Positions 1 to 5,268 of a DNA stretch of 10,846 bases are shown in pieces. The DNA lies in the NCBI GenBank assembly GCA_015485595.1, contig WFTH01000054.1:1-10846 (forward strand). The letters run 5' to 3'. The DNA comes from Candidatus Microgenomates bacterium. Lineage in GTDB: Bacteria; Patescibacteriota; Microgenomatia; UBA1400; PJMF01. A program made the position numbers and the translations under genes. The notes below the pieces were generated by a model. That model was not told where the DNA came from. It did no database searches and saw only the letters and a program-made list of their open reading frames with translations. Positions within the stretch are counted from its first letter, which is position 1. Every line of letters starts with the position of its first letter.

Positions 1-23
1 TAACTATTAACTATTAACCAACC
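1..23. repeat. 7-nt repeat array abutting the first start codon
   Basis: The bases read TAACTAT, TAACTAT, TAACCAA, CC and then ATG. Read back from the ATG the same bases split as ACTATTA, ACTATTA, ACCAACC, so the start codon falls on a unit boundary. The last 11 nt (ATTAACCAACC) are identical to those before ychF at 6711-6721. No Shine-Dalgarno is present. The left end of the array lies outside the window. Confidence 0.7.
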
Positions 24-647
24 ATGCCTGGATTAAGCGGTAATAAACCCCCAACTATGCGTGCTCGACCCGGTGGTGGGTTTAACTTGGGTGGTAGTTT
101 TAATGAACACCTGGATGAAAACGCCATGAAACAGGCAGCAGGTCAGAAACAACTAACTCAGGCCCAAGCCGACCCGACCACCGCTAAAGCAGCAGCCCAA
201 AAAGCTCAAGCTCAGCCTCAAAAATCACCACCGGAAGTTGGTTCTTTGACAGATGAGTTAATTAAGCGACCAGCAAAAGGTATTTGGGAAGAGATTAAAA
301 AGTTTTTTTCTTTAAATACCTGGTTAGGAATTAAACCGCCTGAGCTTAAAACTCCAGAGGAACAAGCTAAGGCTAAACAGGTTTATGCACGTTACCAACA
401 GTTAACTCAAGAGCAACAAGAAGTGGCTCGCAAGCGCTACCAAGAGTTAATGCAGAAAAAGAAAACCGAAGAAGAGGAAAAGATACGCAAAAAACAGCTG
501 GAAGAACAAAAGAAAGCTCAGGAACTACCAATGCCCTCATCACCAAAGAAAGGCCCGATCGGTCCTGGTATGAGCAAAAAACAAAAGGCTCAGGCGCGCC
601 TGCAACAACAGATGAAGACGATCGGTACGGTCGCAGGGGCGGATTAG
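24..647 (+). CDS. Low-complexity coiled-coil protein, function unknown
   Basis: This is a 207-residue protein with no family I recognise. Residues 1-85 are Gly/Gln/Ala/Pro-rich and look disordered. Residues 86-105 (around KGIWEEIKKFFSLNTWLGIK) form a short amphipathic, aromatic stretch. Residues 112-170 are almost all Glu, Gln, Lys, Ala and Arg and should form a long charged helix or coiled coil. The tail is Pro/Gly/Lys-rich (PKKGPIGPG near 174-182). There is no signal peptide or membrane segment, so it is probably cytoplasmic. The ATG at 24 has no Shine-Dalgarno and follows a 7-nt repeat array directly. The composition is compatible with a scaffold, nucleic-acid-associated or polymer-associated protein, but nothing in the sequence decides this. 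It is a convincing reading frame because it fills the space between repeats with protein-like periodicity. The stop at 645-647 is followed at once by AT-rich degenerate repeats. Confidence 0.75.
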   Translation: MPGLSGNKPPTMRARPGGGFNLGGSFNEHLDENAMKQAAGQKQLTQAQADPTTAKAAAQKAQAQPQKSPPEVGSLTDELIKRPAKGIWEEIKKFFSLNTWLGIKPPELKTPEEQAKAKQVYARYQQLTQEQQEVARKRYQELMQKKKTEEEEKIRKKQLEEQKKAQELPMPSSPKKGPIGPGMSKKQKAQARLQQQMKTIGTVAGAD

Positions 648-670
648 ATTAATTGAAAATTAAAAATGGA

Positions 671-718
671 TTGTCATTCTGAAAATTCAAGGCCGAAGGC
701 CATGAAGTGTTCAGAATC
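671..718. repeat. REP-like hairpin element (GTCATTCTGAA type)
   Basis: The outer arms ATTCTGAA (676-683) and TTCAGAAT (710-717) pair perfectly. Inside them TTCA/TGAA (686-689/703-706) and GGCC-GAA-GGCC (691-701) give a nested hairpin. The TTGTCATTCTGAA left end and TTCAGAATC right end recur at 3804-3830. There is no T-tract on either side, so this does not look like an intrinsic terminator. Confidence 0.75.
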
Positions 719-735
719 TTACCCACTTGGGATTT

Positions 736-910
736 TAGATACTGGATACTAGATACTAGTAAATAGAAATGACCAGTACCAAGCATCAAACTGCAAACAA
801 TAATCAAGTTACAAACTACAATTATCGAGTTGAAATAGAAATGACGAATAATAAAATTCGAAATTCGAAACAATTTCGTCATTTGAACATTCGTTATTCG
901 TTATTTTAAT
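736..910. repeat. Degenerate 7-nt repeat array upstream of cysS
   Basis: The 649-987 spacer contains no gene; this array and the hairpin at 671-718 fill most of it. Clear units are TAGATAC, TGGATAC, TAGATAC (736-756), AATTCGA twice (855-868) and TTCGTTA twice (890-903). These three blocks lie in the same 7-nt phase across 175 nt, which argues for one decayed array rather than three chance repeats. The TAGATAC unit recurs downstream of ychF. The segment 873-910 has an inverted near-copy at 5230-5266. Confidence 0.7.
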
Positions 911-952
911 TTAGCATCGTTTTTCCAAACTAGTTGATACTTTGATTATTGG

Positions 953-981
953 TTTATTGATTTACTTGATTAAGTTATACT
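953..981 (+). promoter_or_regulatory. cysS promoter, predicted leaderless
   Basis: A TATACT -10 box lies at 976-981, with a weak -35 TTTATT at 953-958 and a 17-nt spacer. Only 6 nt separate the -10 from the ATG at 988, so transcription should begin at or next to the A of ATG. No Shine-Dalgarno could fit. The spacer between the array end (910) and this promoter holds nothing else I recognise. Confidence 0.6.
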
Positions 982-987
982 GTTGTT

Positions 988-2526
988 ATGTCCCTCAGAC
1001 TTTATAACACCATGAGCCGTCAGGTGGAGGAGTTTCGGCCACTTAACCCACCCAAGGTTGGTCTTTATGCTTGCGGTCCGACCGTTTATGACTACACCCA
1101 TATCGGTCATCTGCGCAAGTATGTGATGGATGATGTTTTAGTGCGCGTGCTTAAATACTTAGGTTACCAAGTTACTTTTGTAAGAAACATTACCGACGTG
1201 GGACATCTAGTTTCTGATGGAGATGAAGGCGAGGATAAGTTGGAAAAAGGTTCACGTAAGTATAAGCTGAGCGCTTGGGACTTGGCAAAAAAGTTTGAAG
1301 ACTACTTTAACTACTCGATGCGCCAAATGAATACACTGCCACCAGATGTAAGTTGCCGGGCGACCGAACACATTCCCGAACAGCTTGAGATGGTCGAAAC
1401 TTTAGAAAAAAAGGGCTATACCTATACTATTTTAGACGATGGTGTTTACTTTGACACCAGCAAGCTACCTGACTATGGCAAGCTGGCGCGACTTAAGTTA
1501 GATAAGCTTAAAGTCGGTGCGCGCGTAACCAAGCTAAAAGGTAAAAAAAACCCGACCGATTTTGCACTCTGGAAGTTTGAGAAAAAAGGCCAGAAACGCC
1601 AGATGGTTTGGGAGAGTCCTTGGGCTAAGCGGAGTTTTCCCGGTTGGCATATCGAGTGTAGCGCTATGAGCGCAAAGTACTTAGGTGAGCAGTTTGACAT
1701 TCACACTGGCGGAGTGGACCATATAGCGGTGCATCATACAAACGAGATTGCTCAAGCCGAGGCGGCATTTGAAAAAAAACCGTTTGTAAAATACTGGGTA
1801 CACCATAATTTTTTACAGATAGAGGGTAAAAAAATGAGTAAGAGTCTTGGTAACATCTACACCATTGATGACATCCTCAAAAAAGGTTATCACTCCATGG
1901 CTCTGCGCCTGTTATTTTTAACTGCTCACTACCGCAGTGAGTTAGATTTTTACTTTAAAAACTTGGCTGGGATGCAGAAGGCGCTTAAGAAGTTGGTGGA
2001 AAGCATTGCTAGATGGAAGATAGAAGACCTGCCCGCAGTTTCTTCCCGACTTGTCGGGATGCAGGCGGGTGGAAGATTGAAGATTGAAGATAGAAGATGG
2101 AAGTTAGAAGAGAAAAAGATGTCTAAGCTGGCGAAGGAGTATCGTAAACGGTTTTGGGAAAAGATGTTGGATGATCTGAATACTCCAGAGGCGGTGGCGG
2201 TGATGTGGCAGGTAGCCAAGGATGAAGCCTTGTCAGGTAAAGAAAAGTTAGCTTTACTTATAGACTTTGATCAGGTGCTTGGTTTAAGGCTTTTTAAGCT
2301 TACGCCAGATGAGCTTGAACTACAGTCACAGGTAGATATCAACTCCCTGCCTCCTAAAGTTAAAGAGTTGCTAAAGAAGCGCCAGCAGGCACGAAAAGAA
2401 AAAAACTGGCAAGAGGCAGACAGGTTAAGAGATAAGCTAAAAGAGTTTGGTTACCTGGTGGAAGACACGGCGGAAGGAGAGAAGGTAAAGAAAACCTCAG
2501 CTGTTATTCTCCCGAGCAAAGCTTGA
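988..2526 (+). CDS. cysS: Cysteinyl-tRNA synthetase, class I, with repeat-derived insertion
   Basis: The enzyme charges tRNA-Cys with cysteine using ATP, in the cytoplasm. The HIGH motif is at residues 38-41 and KMSKS at 282-286. The zinc ligands fit the family spacing: C29, C224, H249 and E253. The C-terminal region has the usual helical anticodon-binding features (LNTPEAV near 397-403, QEADRLRDKLKEFG near 475-488). At 512 residues it is longer than the usual roughly 460. Much of the excess is residues 343-376, placed between the stem-contact region and the DALR helical bundle. There E. coli CysRS has only a short linker, and here the DNA is a hairpin element set in a 7-nt array (see 2016-2113). 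The last seven residues (VILPSKA) and the TGA stop are encoded by another hairpin repeat. All catalytic residues are present, so I expect a working enzyme. The start at 988 is fixed by the -10 box immediately upstream. Confidence 0.97.
   Translation: MSLRLYNTMSRQVEEFRPLNPPKVGLYACGPTVYDYTHIGHLRKYVMDDVLVRVLKYLGYQVTFVRNITDVGHLVSDGDEGEDKLEKGSRKYKLSAWDLAKKFEDYFNYSMRQMNTLPPDVSCRATEHIPEQLEMVETLEKKGYTYTILDDGVYFDTSKLPDYGKLARLKLDKLKVGARVTKLKGKKNPTDFALWKFEKKGQKRQMVWESPWAKRSFPGWHIECSAMSAKYLGEQFDIHTGGVDHIAVHHTNEIAQAEAAFEKKPFVKYWVHHNFLQIEGKKMSKSLGNIYTIDDILKKGYHSMALRLLFLTAHYRSELDFYFKNLAGMQKALKKLVESIARWKIEDLPAVSSRLVGMQAGGRLKIEDRRWKLEEKKMSKLAKEYRKRFWEKMLDDLNTPEAVAVMWQVAKDEALSGKEKLALLIDFDQVLGLRLFKLTPDELELQSQVDINSLPPKVKELLKKRQQARKEKNWQEADRLRDKLKEFGYLVEDTAEGEKVKKTSAVILPSKA
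2016..2113. repeat. Composite repeat (hairpin within 7-nt array) inside cysS
   Basis: Two units, GAAGATA and GAAGACC (2016-2029), precede a hairpin element at 2027-2070. Units GAAGATT, GAAGATT, GAAGATA, GAAGATG, GAAGTTA and GAAGAGA follow at 2072-2113. The hairpin arms ACCTGCCCGCA (2027-2037) and TGCAGGCGGGT (2060-2070) enclose an inner TCCCGAC-TT-GTCGGGA stem (2044-2059). The same arms, inverted, form the core of the intergenic element at 4003-4040. The reading frame stays open; the array encodes RLKIEDR and RWKLEEK, a 7-residue peptide repeat. Confidence 0.85.
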
Positions 2527-2557
2527 GCAAAGTGAAGCGAAGCGAGTGGAGAATCCA
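2503..2557. repeat. REP-like hairpin element covering the cysS stop codon
   Basis: Arms ATTCTCC (2506-2512) and GGAGAAT (2548-2554) pair perfectly. The interior carries GAGCAAAG twice and a GAAGCGAAGCGAG run. It aligns with the element at 5094-5150: both have GTTATTYTCC at the left, AAAGTGAAGC in the middle and AGTGGRGAATCCAGA at the right. The cysS stop (TGA, 2524-2526) lies inside. It could double as a transcript-end hairpin, but no T-tract follows. Confidence 0.75.
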
Positions 2558-2563
2558 GATAGT

Positions 2564-2605
2564 TAATTACCAATAATCAAATTACCAAATAACAAACAGA
2601 ACTCA
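2564..2605. repeat. Degenerate 7-nt array after cysS
   Basis: Units can be read as TAATTAC, CAATAAT, CAAATTA, CCAAATA, ACAAACA, GAACTCA. The 19-nt stretch 2580-2598 is identical to 3856-3874. On the minus strand the array ends on the stop codon of the PIN-like remnant. Confidence 0.6.
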
Positions 2606-2692
2606 ATAGACTTCTACCAACTTTAGCCCAGGTACTTTCTGAAAATCTTCTAAGTTTATGGTTGTAAGCGGTAGCTTGTAGTGCAGGCGGTG
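2603..2692 (-). pseudogene. C-terminal remnant resembling a VapC/PIN-domain toxin
   Basis: Read on the minus strand from 2692 to 2603, 29 codons end in TGA. The translation contains LPLTTINLEDF, then QKVPGLKLVEVY. This matches the usual end of PIN-domain ribonuclease toxins (LPLxTxNxxDFxxVPGLKL), in which the Asn and Asp of NxxD belong to the acidic active site. The frame is closed upstream by TAG (2693-2695) and has no plausible start, and the next gene's promoter occupies the place where the rest would be. I read it as a 5'-truncated relic. The family call rests on recalled consensus only. Confidence 0.45.
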
Positions 2693-2706
2693 CTAGCTCT
2701 ATTGGT

Positions 2707-2712
2707 TATAAT
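2707..2712 (+). promoter_or_regulatory. -10 box of the capA-like gene, predicted leaderless
   Basis: A perfect TATAAT lies 8 nt before the ATG at 2721. No -35-like hexamer is visible near 2684-2689. This favours 2721 over the in-frame TTG at 2715, which would lie upstream of the expected transcription start. No Shine-Dalgarno is present. Confidence 0.6.
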
Positions 2713-2720
2713 GGTTGCGT

Positions 2721-3788
2721 ATGGAACGAATGAAAGTTTGGTTGTCATTATCGTTAGTTTTACTGGGGTTACTTTTTATTAGTAGCATTGCTTTTTTCTT
2801 TTTTAAAAGACAAACCTCTAGGACTTTGCCAGCAGATCTAGCCTCAGAGATCAAGGTTTCATCACCAACACCCACGCCCACCCCAACGCCTACACCTAAA
2901 CCGGTTGCGATTATCTTTGGTGGAGACATGATGTTTGACAGACACATCCGCCAAAAAGCGCAAACAGCAGGCAGCTATGACTTCATTCTAGCACCGCTTG
3001 AACCACTTTTGATTAGTGTAGATCTAGTGGTAGCAAATCTAGAGGGTCCAGTCACAGATCTTGACTCAATCAGTGTTAACTCCAGACCGGGTGGTCCTAG
3101 AAACTATACCTTTACTTTTGATTCAGCGGTAGCTCAGACCTTGGCTAGATATAACATCAATCTAGTCAATCTAGGTAATAATCACATCTTAAATTTTGGA
3201 GAAAAAGGATTAGCGCAAACCTTGGCTTATCTGGATCAAGCTGGAGTAGGGTGGTTTGGATATACAAGTCAGTTGGGAGTTGGGAGTTCGGAGTTGGGAG
3301 TAAGTGACAGCCACTTCTTGTCAAACTATGTACCTGCTGTAGGGTGGGTGGCAGAAAGGGAGATTAAAGGCCAGAAGTTTCTCTTTCTAAACTTTAATCA
3401 GTTTACAGATCAAGAAACAGAACCATTGGTGGATTATATTCGTCAGAGAAGACCAACAATTGACTGGATCATAGTCATGCCTCACTGGGATAACGAGTAT
3501 CAGACTACACCAGCGCCAGTTACTCGCAAGCGCGCTCATCGCTTGATCGATGCTGGTGCAGACTTGATTGTTGGCGCGCACCCTCACACAATCTCTGAGA
3601 TTGAGAATTACAAAGAAAAAAAGATCTACTACTCGCTAGGAAACTTTGTCTTTGATCAGTACTTTGAACCAGCGGTTAGAAAAGGGCTTTTAGTGAAAGT
3701 AAAGTTTAGTCTGCATCAACCACCCAAGTATCAAGAGGTTTATACTTGGTTAGATACCAATGGACAAACTAAATTAATTAATGATTAA
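2721..3788 (+). CDS. Membrane-anchored CapA-family (PGA_cap) protein
   Basis: The protein (355 residues from ATG 2721) has an N-terminal membrane helix at about 6-27 and a Thr-Pro repeat linker at 49-61. A CapA/PGA_cap domain of the metallophosphatase-like superfamily follows, facing outward. Family signatures seen are GGDMMFDR (67-74), NLEGP (106-110), LGNNHILNFG (151-160), HWDNEY (265-270), GAHPH (295-299) and YSLGNFVFDQ (314-323). The acidic and His residues of these motifs are all present. CapA proteins take part in poly-gamma-glutamate or capsule export, but in this lineage the substrate is unknown and no capB/capC neighbours are seen, so the role is best stated as a cell-surface metallohydrolase-like protein. 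Residues 184-195 are encoded by a 7-nt repeat array, and the last residues (LIND) and the stop come from another. A second in-frame ATG lies at 2730. Confidence 0.88.
   Translation: MERMKVWLSLSLVLLGLLFISSIAFFFFKRQTSRTLPADLASEIKVSSPTPTPTPTPTPKPVAIIFGGDMMFDRHIRQKAQTAGSYDFILAPLEPLLISVDLVVANLEGPVTDLDSISVNSRPGGPRNYTFTFDSAVAQTLARYNINLVNLGNNHILNFGEKGLAQTLAYLDQAGVGWFGYTSQLGVGSSELGVSDSHFLSNYVPAVGWVAEREIKGQKFLFLNFNQFTDQETEPLVDYIRQRRPTIDWIIVMPHWDNEYQTTPAPVTRKRAHRLIDAGADLIVGAHPHTISEIENYKEKKIYYSLGNFVFDQYFEPAVRKGLLVKVKFSLHQPPKYQEVYTWLDTNGQTKLIND
3271..3305. repeat. In-frame 7-nt array inside the capA-like gene
   Basis: Units are AGTTGGG, AGTTGGG, AGTTCGG, AGTTGGG and a decayed AGTAAGT. The encoded segment reads QLGVGSS then ELGVSDS, a 7-residue peptide repeat. 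It sits between the YT of a strand-like segment and a new strand at VPAVGWV, where a surface loop is likely. Confidence 0.8.
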
Positions 3789-3797
3789 TGATTAAAA
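3777..3797. repeat. 7-nt array over the capA-like stop codon
   Basis: ATTAATG (3777-3783), ATTAATG (3784-3790) and ATTAAAA (3791-3797) are in tandem. The TAA stop at 3786-3788 lies within the second unit. Confidence 0.65.
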
Positions 3798-3803
3798 ACA
3801 ATC

Positions 3804-3830
3804 TTGTCATTCTGAACCCGGTTCAGAATC
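3804..3830. repeat. Short perfect hairpin element (GTCATTCTGAA type)
   Basis: ATTCTGAACC (3809-3818) and GGTTCAGAAT (3820-3829) are perfect inverted arms around a single C. The flanks are TTGTCATTCTGAA and TTCAGAATC, the same ends as the element at 671-718, with almost no interior. This looks like the minimal form of the family. It lies 20 nt past the capA-like stop, but no T-tract follows. Confidence 0.8.
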
Positions 3831-3841
3831 CCAAAAGGAAT

Positions 3842-3976
3842 AATAATCAATCACCAATTACCAAATAACAAACAAGCTCCAATTAACAATGAATCAAAGA
3901 ATCAAACACTCAACTTTTAAAACTTGATGATTTGAACCTTGAATATTGTTTAGAATTTGACTATTGATTATTGGTG
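3842..3976. repeat. Degenerate 7-nt array with 10-nt terminal inverted repeats
   Basis: The 3789-4111 spacer has no gene. It contains a hairpin, this array and a second hairpin. Units can be read in one phase as TAATCAA, TCACCAA, TTACCAA, ATAACAA, ACAAGCT, CCAATTA and onward. The ends AATAATCAAT (3842-3851) and ATTGATTATT (3963-3972) are exact inverted copies. The first half is C/A-rich and the second half T/G-rich, as though two arrays face each other. Confidence 0.6.
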
Positions 3977-3990
3977 CATTAAAAACTGAG

Positions 3991-4051
3991 ATCCTGAAAT
4001 AAACCCGCCTGTAACGCTATGCGTAGCATTGCGGGCAGGTTCAGGATGACA
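3991..4051. repeat. REP-like hairpin element (inverted, with GC-rich core)
   Basis: ATCCTGAA (3991-3998) pairs with TTCAGGAT (4040-4047), followed by GACA, i.e. an inverted TGTCATCCTGAA end. The core 4003-4040 has arms ACCCGCCTG and TGCGGGCAGGT and an inner GCTA-TGCG-TAGC hairpin. On the minus strand the arms ACCTGCCCGCA and CAGGCGGGT match those of the element inside cysS at 2027-2070. The inner loops differ. Confidence 0.75.
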
Positions 4052-4097
4052 TATGAGGGTACAGGATGAGAAAGTGGCAGGTTTGATTTTGTTGTTA

Positions 4098-4103
4098 TAT
4101 AAT
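4098..4103 (+). promoter_or_regulatory. -10 box of the kinase gene, predicted leaderless
   Basis: A perfect TATAAT lies 8 nt before the ATG at 4112, the same spacing as for the capA-like gene. No convincing -35 is seen. The ATG has no Shine-Dalgarno. Confidence 0.6.
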
Positions 4104-4111
4104 AAAACCAT

Positions 4112-5077
4112 ATGCCAGAAACAGATAACAACCCTTTTACCGTAAGTGTAGGTGGTCGGGAGCTTGACTACCGTGTGAAAGACAACCTGGATCTTAATCA
4201 GATCAAAGAGGTGCTTGAGTCCAAGGGCTGGCAGGTGATTGAGCTAGCGCAACCTCACCGCAATGTAGTTGGCGTGTTAGAAAAAGACGGCGAGCGTTTT
4301 CGCCTTAAACTTGCTGGATCGGTGGGTATGGGCGTGTTGGTAAAAAACGAGGTTGAGTTTTTAACTCAGGCTAAAGGCTTGTTGCCAGAAGATCTGGTTG
4401 CCTTGCCGACCTTAGTTGAGTCTGGCGAGCTTAAGTTTAATAATCAAACTTACCCTTACTTTATAGTTAAAGAACTGCCAGGCAAACCCTTAGTTAGCTA
4501 TCCAGAAACCAAAGATACCGCTCAGCTGGCTCCTTATATAGATCAGATAATTCAGACAGCAGAAGCGGTCTCTAGTTTGCCTATCAGCCTAAAAGCCAGA
4601 GACTATGCGGGCGAAGGTGATTACAAAGACTTTTTCTTAAATAAAACTAGAAAGTGGCTTACGGCTATACCAGAGGAAATTAGAAATAGGTACCAACTGA
4701 ATGCACTTTCTGACATCGTTAAAGCCGGCACGCCTAAACTTGAAAAAAGCTTCCGCCACGGCGACTTTGCCCCATGGCACATCTTGTTGCTTGACGATGA
4801 GCGGTTAGGCCTACTTGACTTTGAGCATGCTACCAGCGAAGGAGTCCAGTATTATGATCTTGCCTACTTTATCCAAAGAGTCTTTCAGGTTTTGGAGGAT
4901 AAAAACTTAGCCAAGGAGGTTTATCATCGCCTAATCAGTAGGGGTTACGACCAAGCAAAGTTAAAAACCGTACTTGCATCCCGCGCCATTGGTGGGTTTT
5001 TAGACGAATGGCTAGGAGAAAGAAACTTTGCTCAGGCGGAGAGGTTTAAAGAGTGGGTGTTGTTAGTTAACAGTTAA
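4112..5077 (+). CDS. APH-fold phosphotransferase (aminoglycoside phosphotransferase / choline kinase superfamily)
   Basis: This is a 321-residue soluble protein. The C-terminal half carries the catalytic HGDFAPWH (residues 216-223, catalytic base D218) and the metal-binding DFE (236-238), in the order typical of the APH family. K66 in RFRLKLA and a Glu near 80-82 may be the N-lobe Lys-Glu pair. The usual HGDxxxxN motif ends in Asn, a metal ligand; here that position is His223, so either the ligand is changed or activity is altered. Family members phosphorylate small molecules (sugars, choline, amino sugars, antibiotics) or proteins; the substrate cannot be read from the sequence and resistance should not be assumed. 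It stands alone between repeat-filled spacers, with its own -10 box. Its last residues (VNS) and TAA stop lie in a 7-nt array. Confidence 0.8.
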   Translation: MPETDNNPFTVSVGGRELDYRVKDNLDLNQIKEVLESKGWQVIELAQPHRNVVGVLEKDGERFRLKLAGSVGMGVLVKNEVEFLTQAKGLLPEDLVALPTLVESGELKFNNQTYPYFIVKELPGKPLVSYPETKDTAQLAPYIDQIIQTAEAVSSLPISLKARDYAGEGDYKDFFLNKTRKWLTAIPEEIRNRYQLNALSDIVKAGTPKLEKSFRHGDFAPWHILLLDDERLGLLDFEHATSEGVQYYDLAYFIQRVFQVLEDKNLAKEVYHRLISRGYDQAKLKTVLASRAIGGFLDEWLGERNFAQAERFKEWVLLVNS

Positions 5078-5092
5078 AAGTGAAGAATGAGT
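5065..5092. repeat. 7-nt array over the kinase stop codon
   Basis: Units AGTTAAC, AGTTAAA, AGTGAAG and AATGAGT are in tandem. The TAA stop at 5075-5077 lies in the second unit. The array leads directly into the next hairpin element. Confidence 0.55.
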
Positions 5093-5093
5093 T

Positions 5094-5156
5094 GTTATTT
5101 TCCTTAAGCGCAGCTTTGCTTAAGTAAAGTGAAGCAAGTGGGGAATCCAGAATGAC
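5094..5156. repeat. REP-like hairpin element after the kinase gene
   Basis: Arms ATTTTCC (5097-5103) and GGGGAAT (5140-5146) pair with two G-U steps. Inside, CTTAAGC (5103-5109) and GCTTAAG (5118-5124) form a perfect 7-bp hairpin. It is the closest relative of the element at the cysS stop. It ends in CCAGAATGACA, the inverse of TGTCATTCTGG. No T-tract follows. Confidence 0.75.
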
Positions 5157-5268
5157 AATTATCAATGTACCAATAGGCAAGTAACAAACAAGATCCAATG
5201 ATCAATAATCAATTTGCAAACAAAGTTAAATTAAATAACGAATCACGAATGTTCAAATAACGAAATTT
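5157..5268. repeat. Degenerate 7-nt array between the kinase and the minus-strand gene
   Basis: One phase reads AATTATC, AATGTAC, CAATAGG, CAAGTAA, CAAACAA, GATCCAA, TGATCAA, TAATCAA and on to AATAACG, AATCACG, AATGTTC. The TAACAAACAAG[A/C]TCCAAT core is shared with 3867-3884. The last 37 nt are an inverted near-copy of 873-910. The remaining 5269-5322 is not repeat-like and holds no gene I can support. Confidence 0.65.

Noticed and set aside
649..882. Minus-strand open frame of 77 codons
   Set aside because: It lies entirely in hairpin and 7-nt repeat DNA, the translation is low-complexity and hydrophobic from AT bias, and it has no ribosome-binding site.
1473..2219. Two minus-strand frames inside cysS (1473-1700 and 1950-2219)
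   Set aside because: The opposite strand encodes conserved CysRS motifs; these frames show no family features.
2524..2526. TGA recoded as glycine, as in Gracilibacteria/Absconditabacteria
   Set aside because: TGA ends cysS just after the normal C-terminal motifs, and no gene here has internal TGA codons.
2606..2706. tRNA gene in the spacer before the capA-like gene
   Set aside because: There is no T-arm GGTTCGAATCC-like sequence, acceptor stem or CCA; the bases are better explained as a PIN-like remnant on the minus strand.
2699..2947. Minus-strand frame with a GVGVGV run
   Set aside because: It is the antisense shadow of the Thr-Pro linker and membrane helix of the capA-like gene.
3804..3840. 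Intrinsic terminator after the capA-like gene
   Set aside because: The palindrome is perfect, but it is followed by CCCAAAAGG rather than a T-tract, and the same ends recur as a repeat family.
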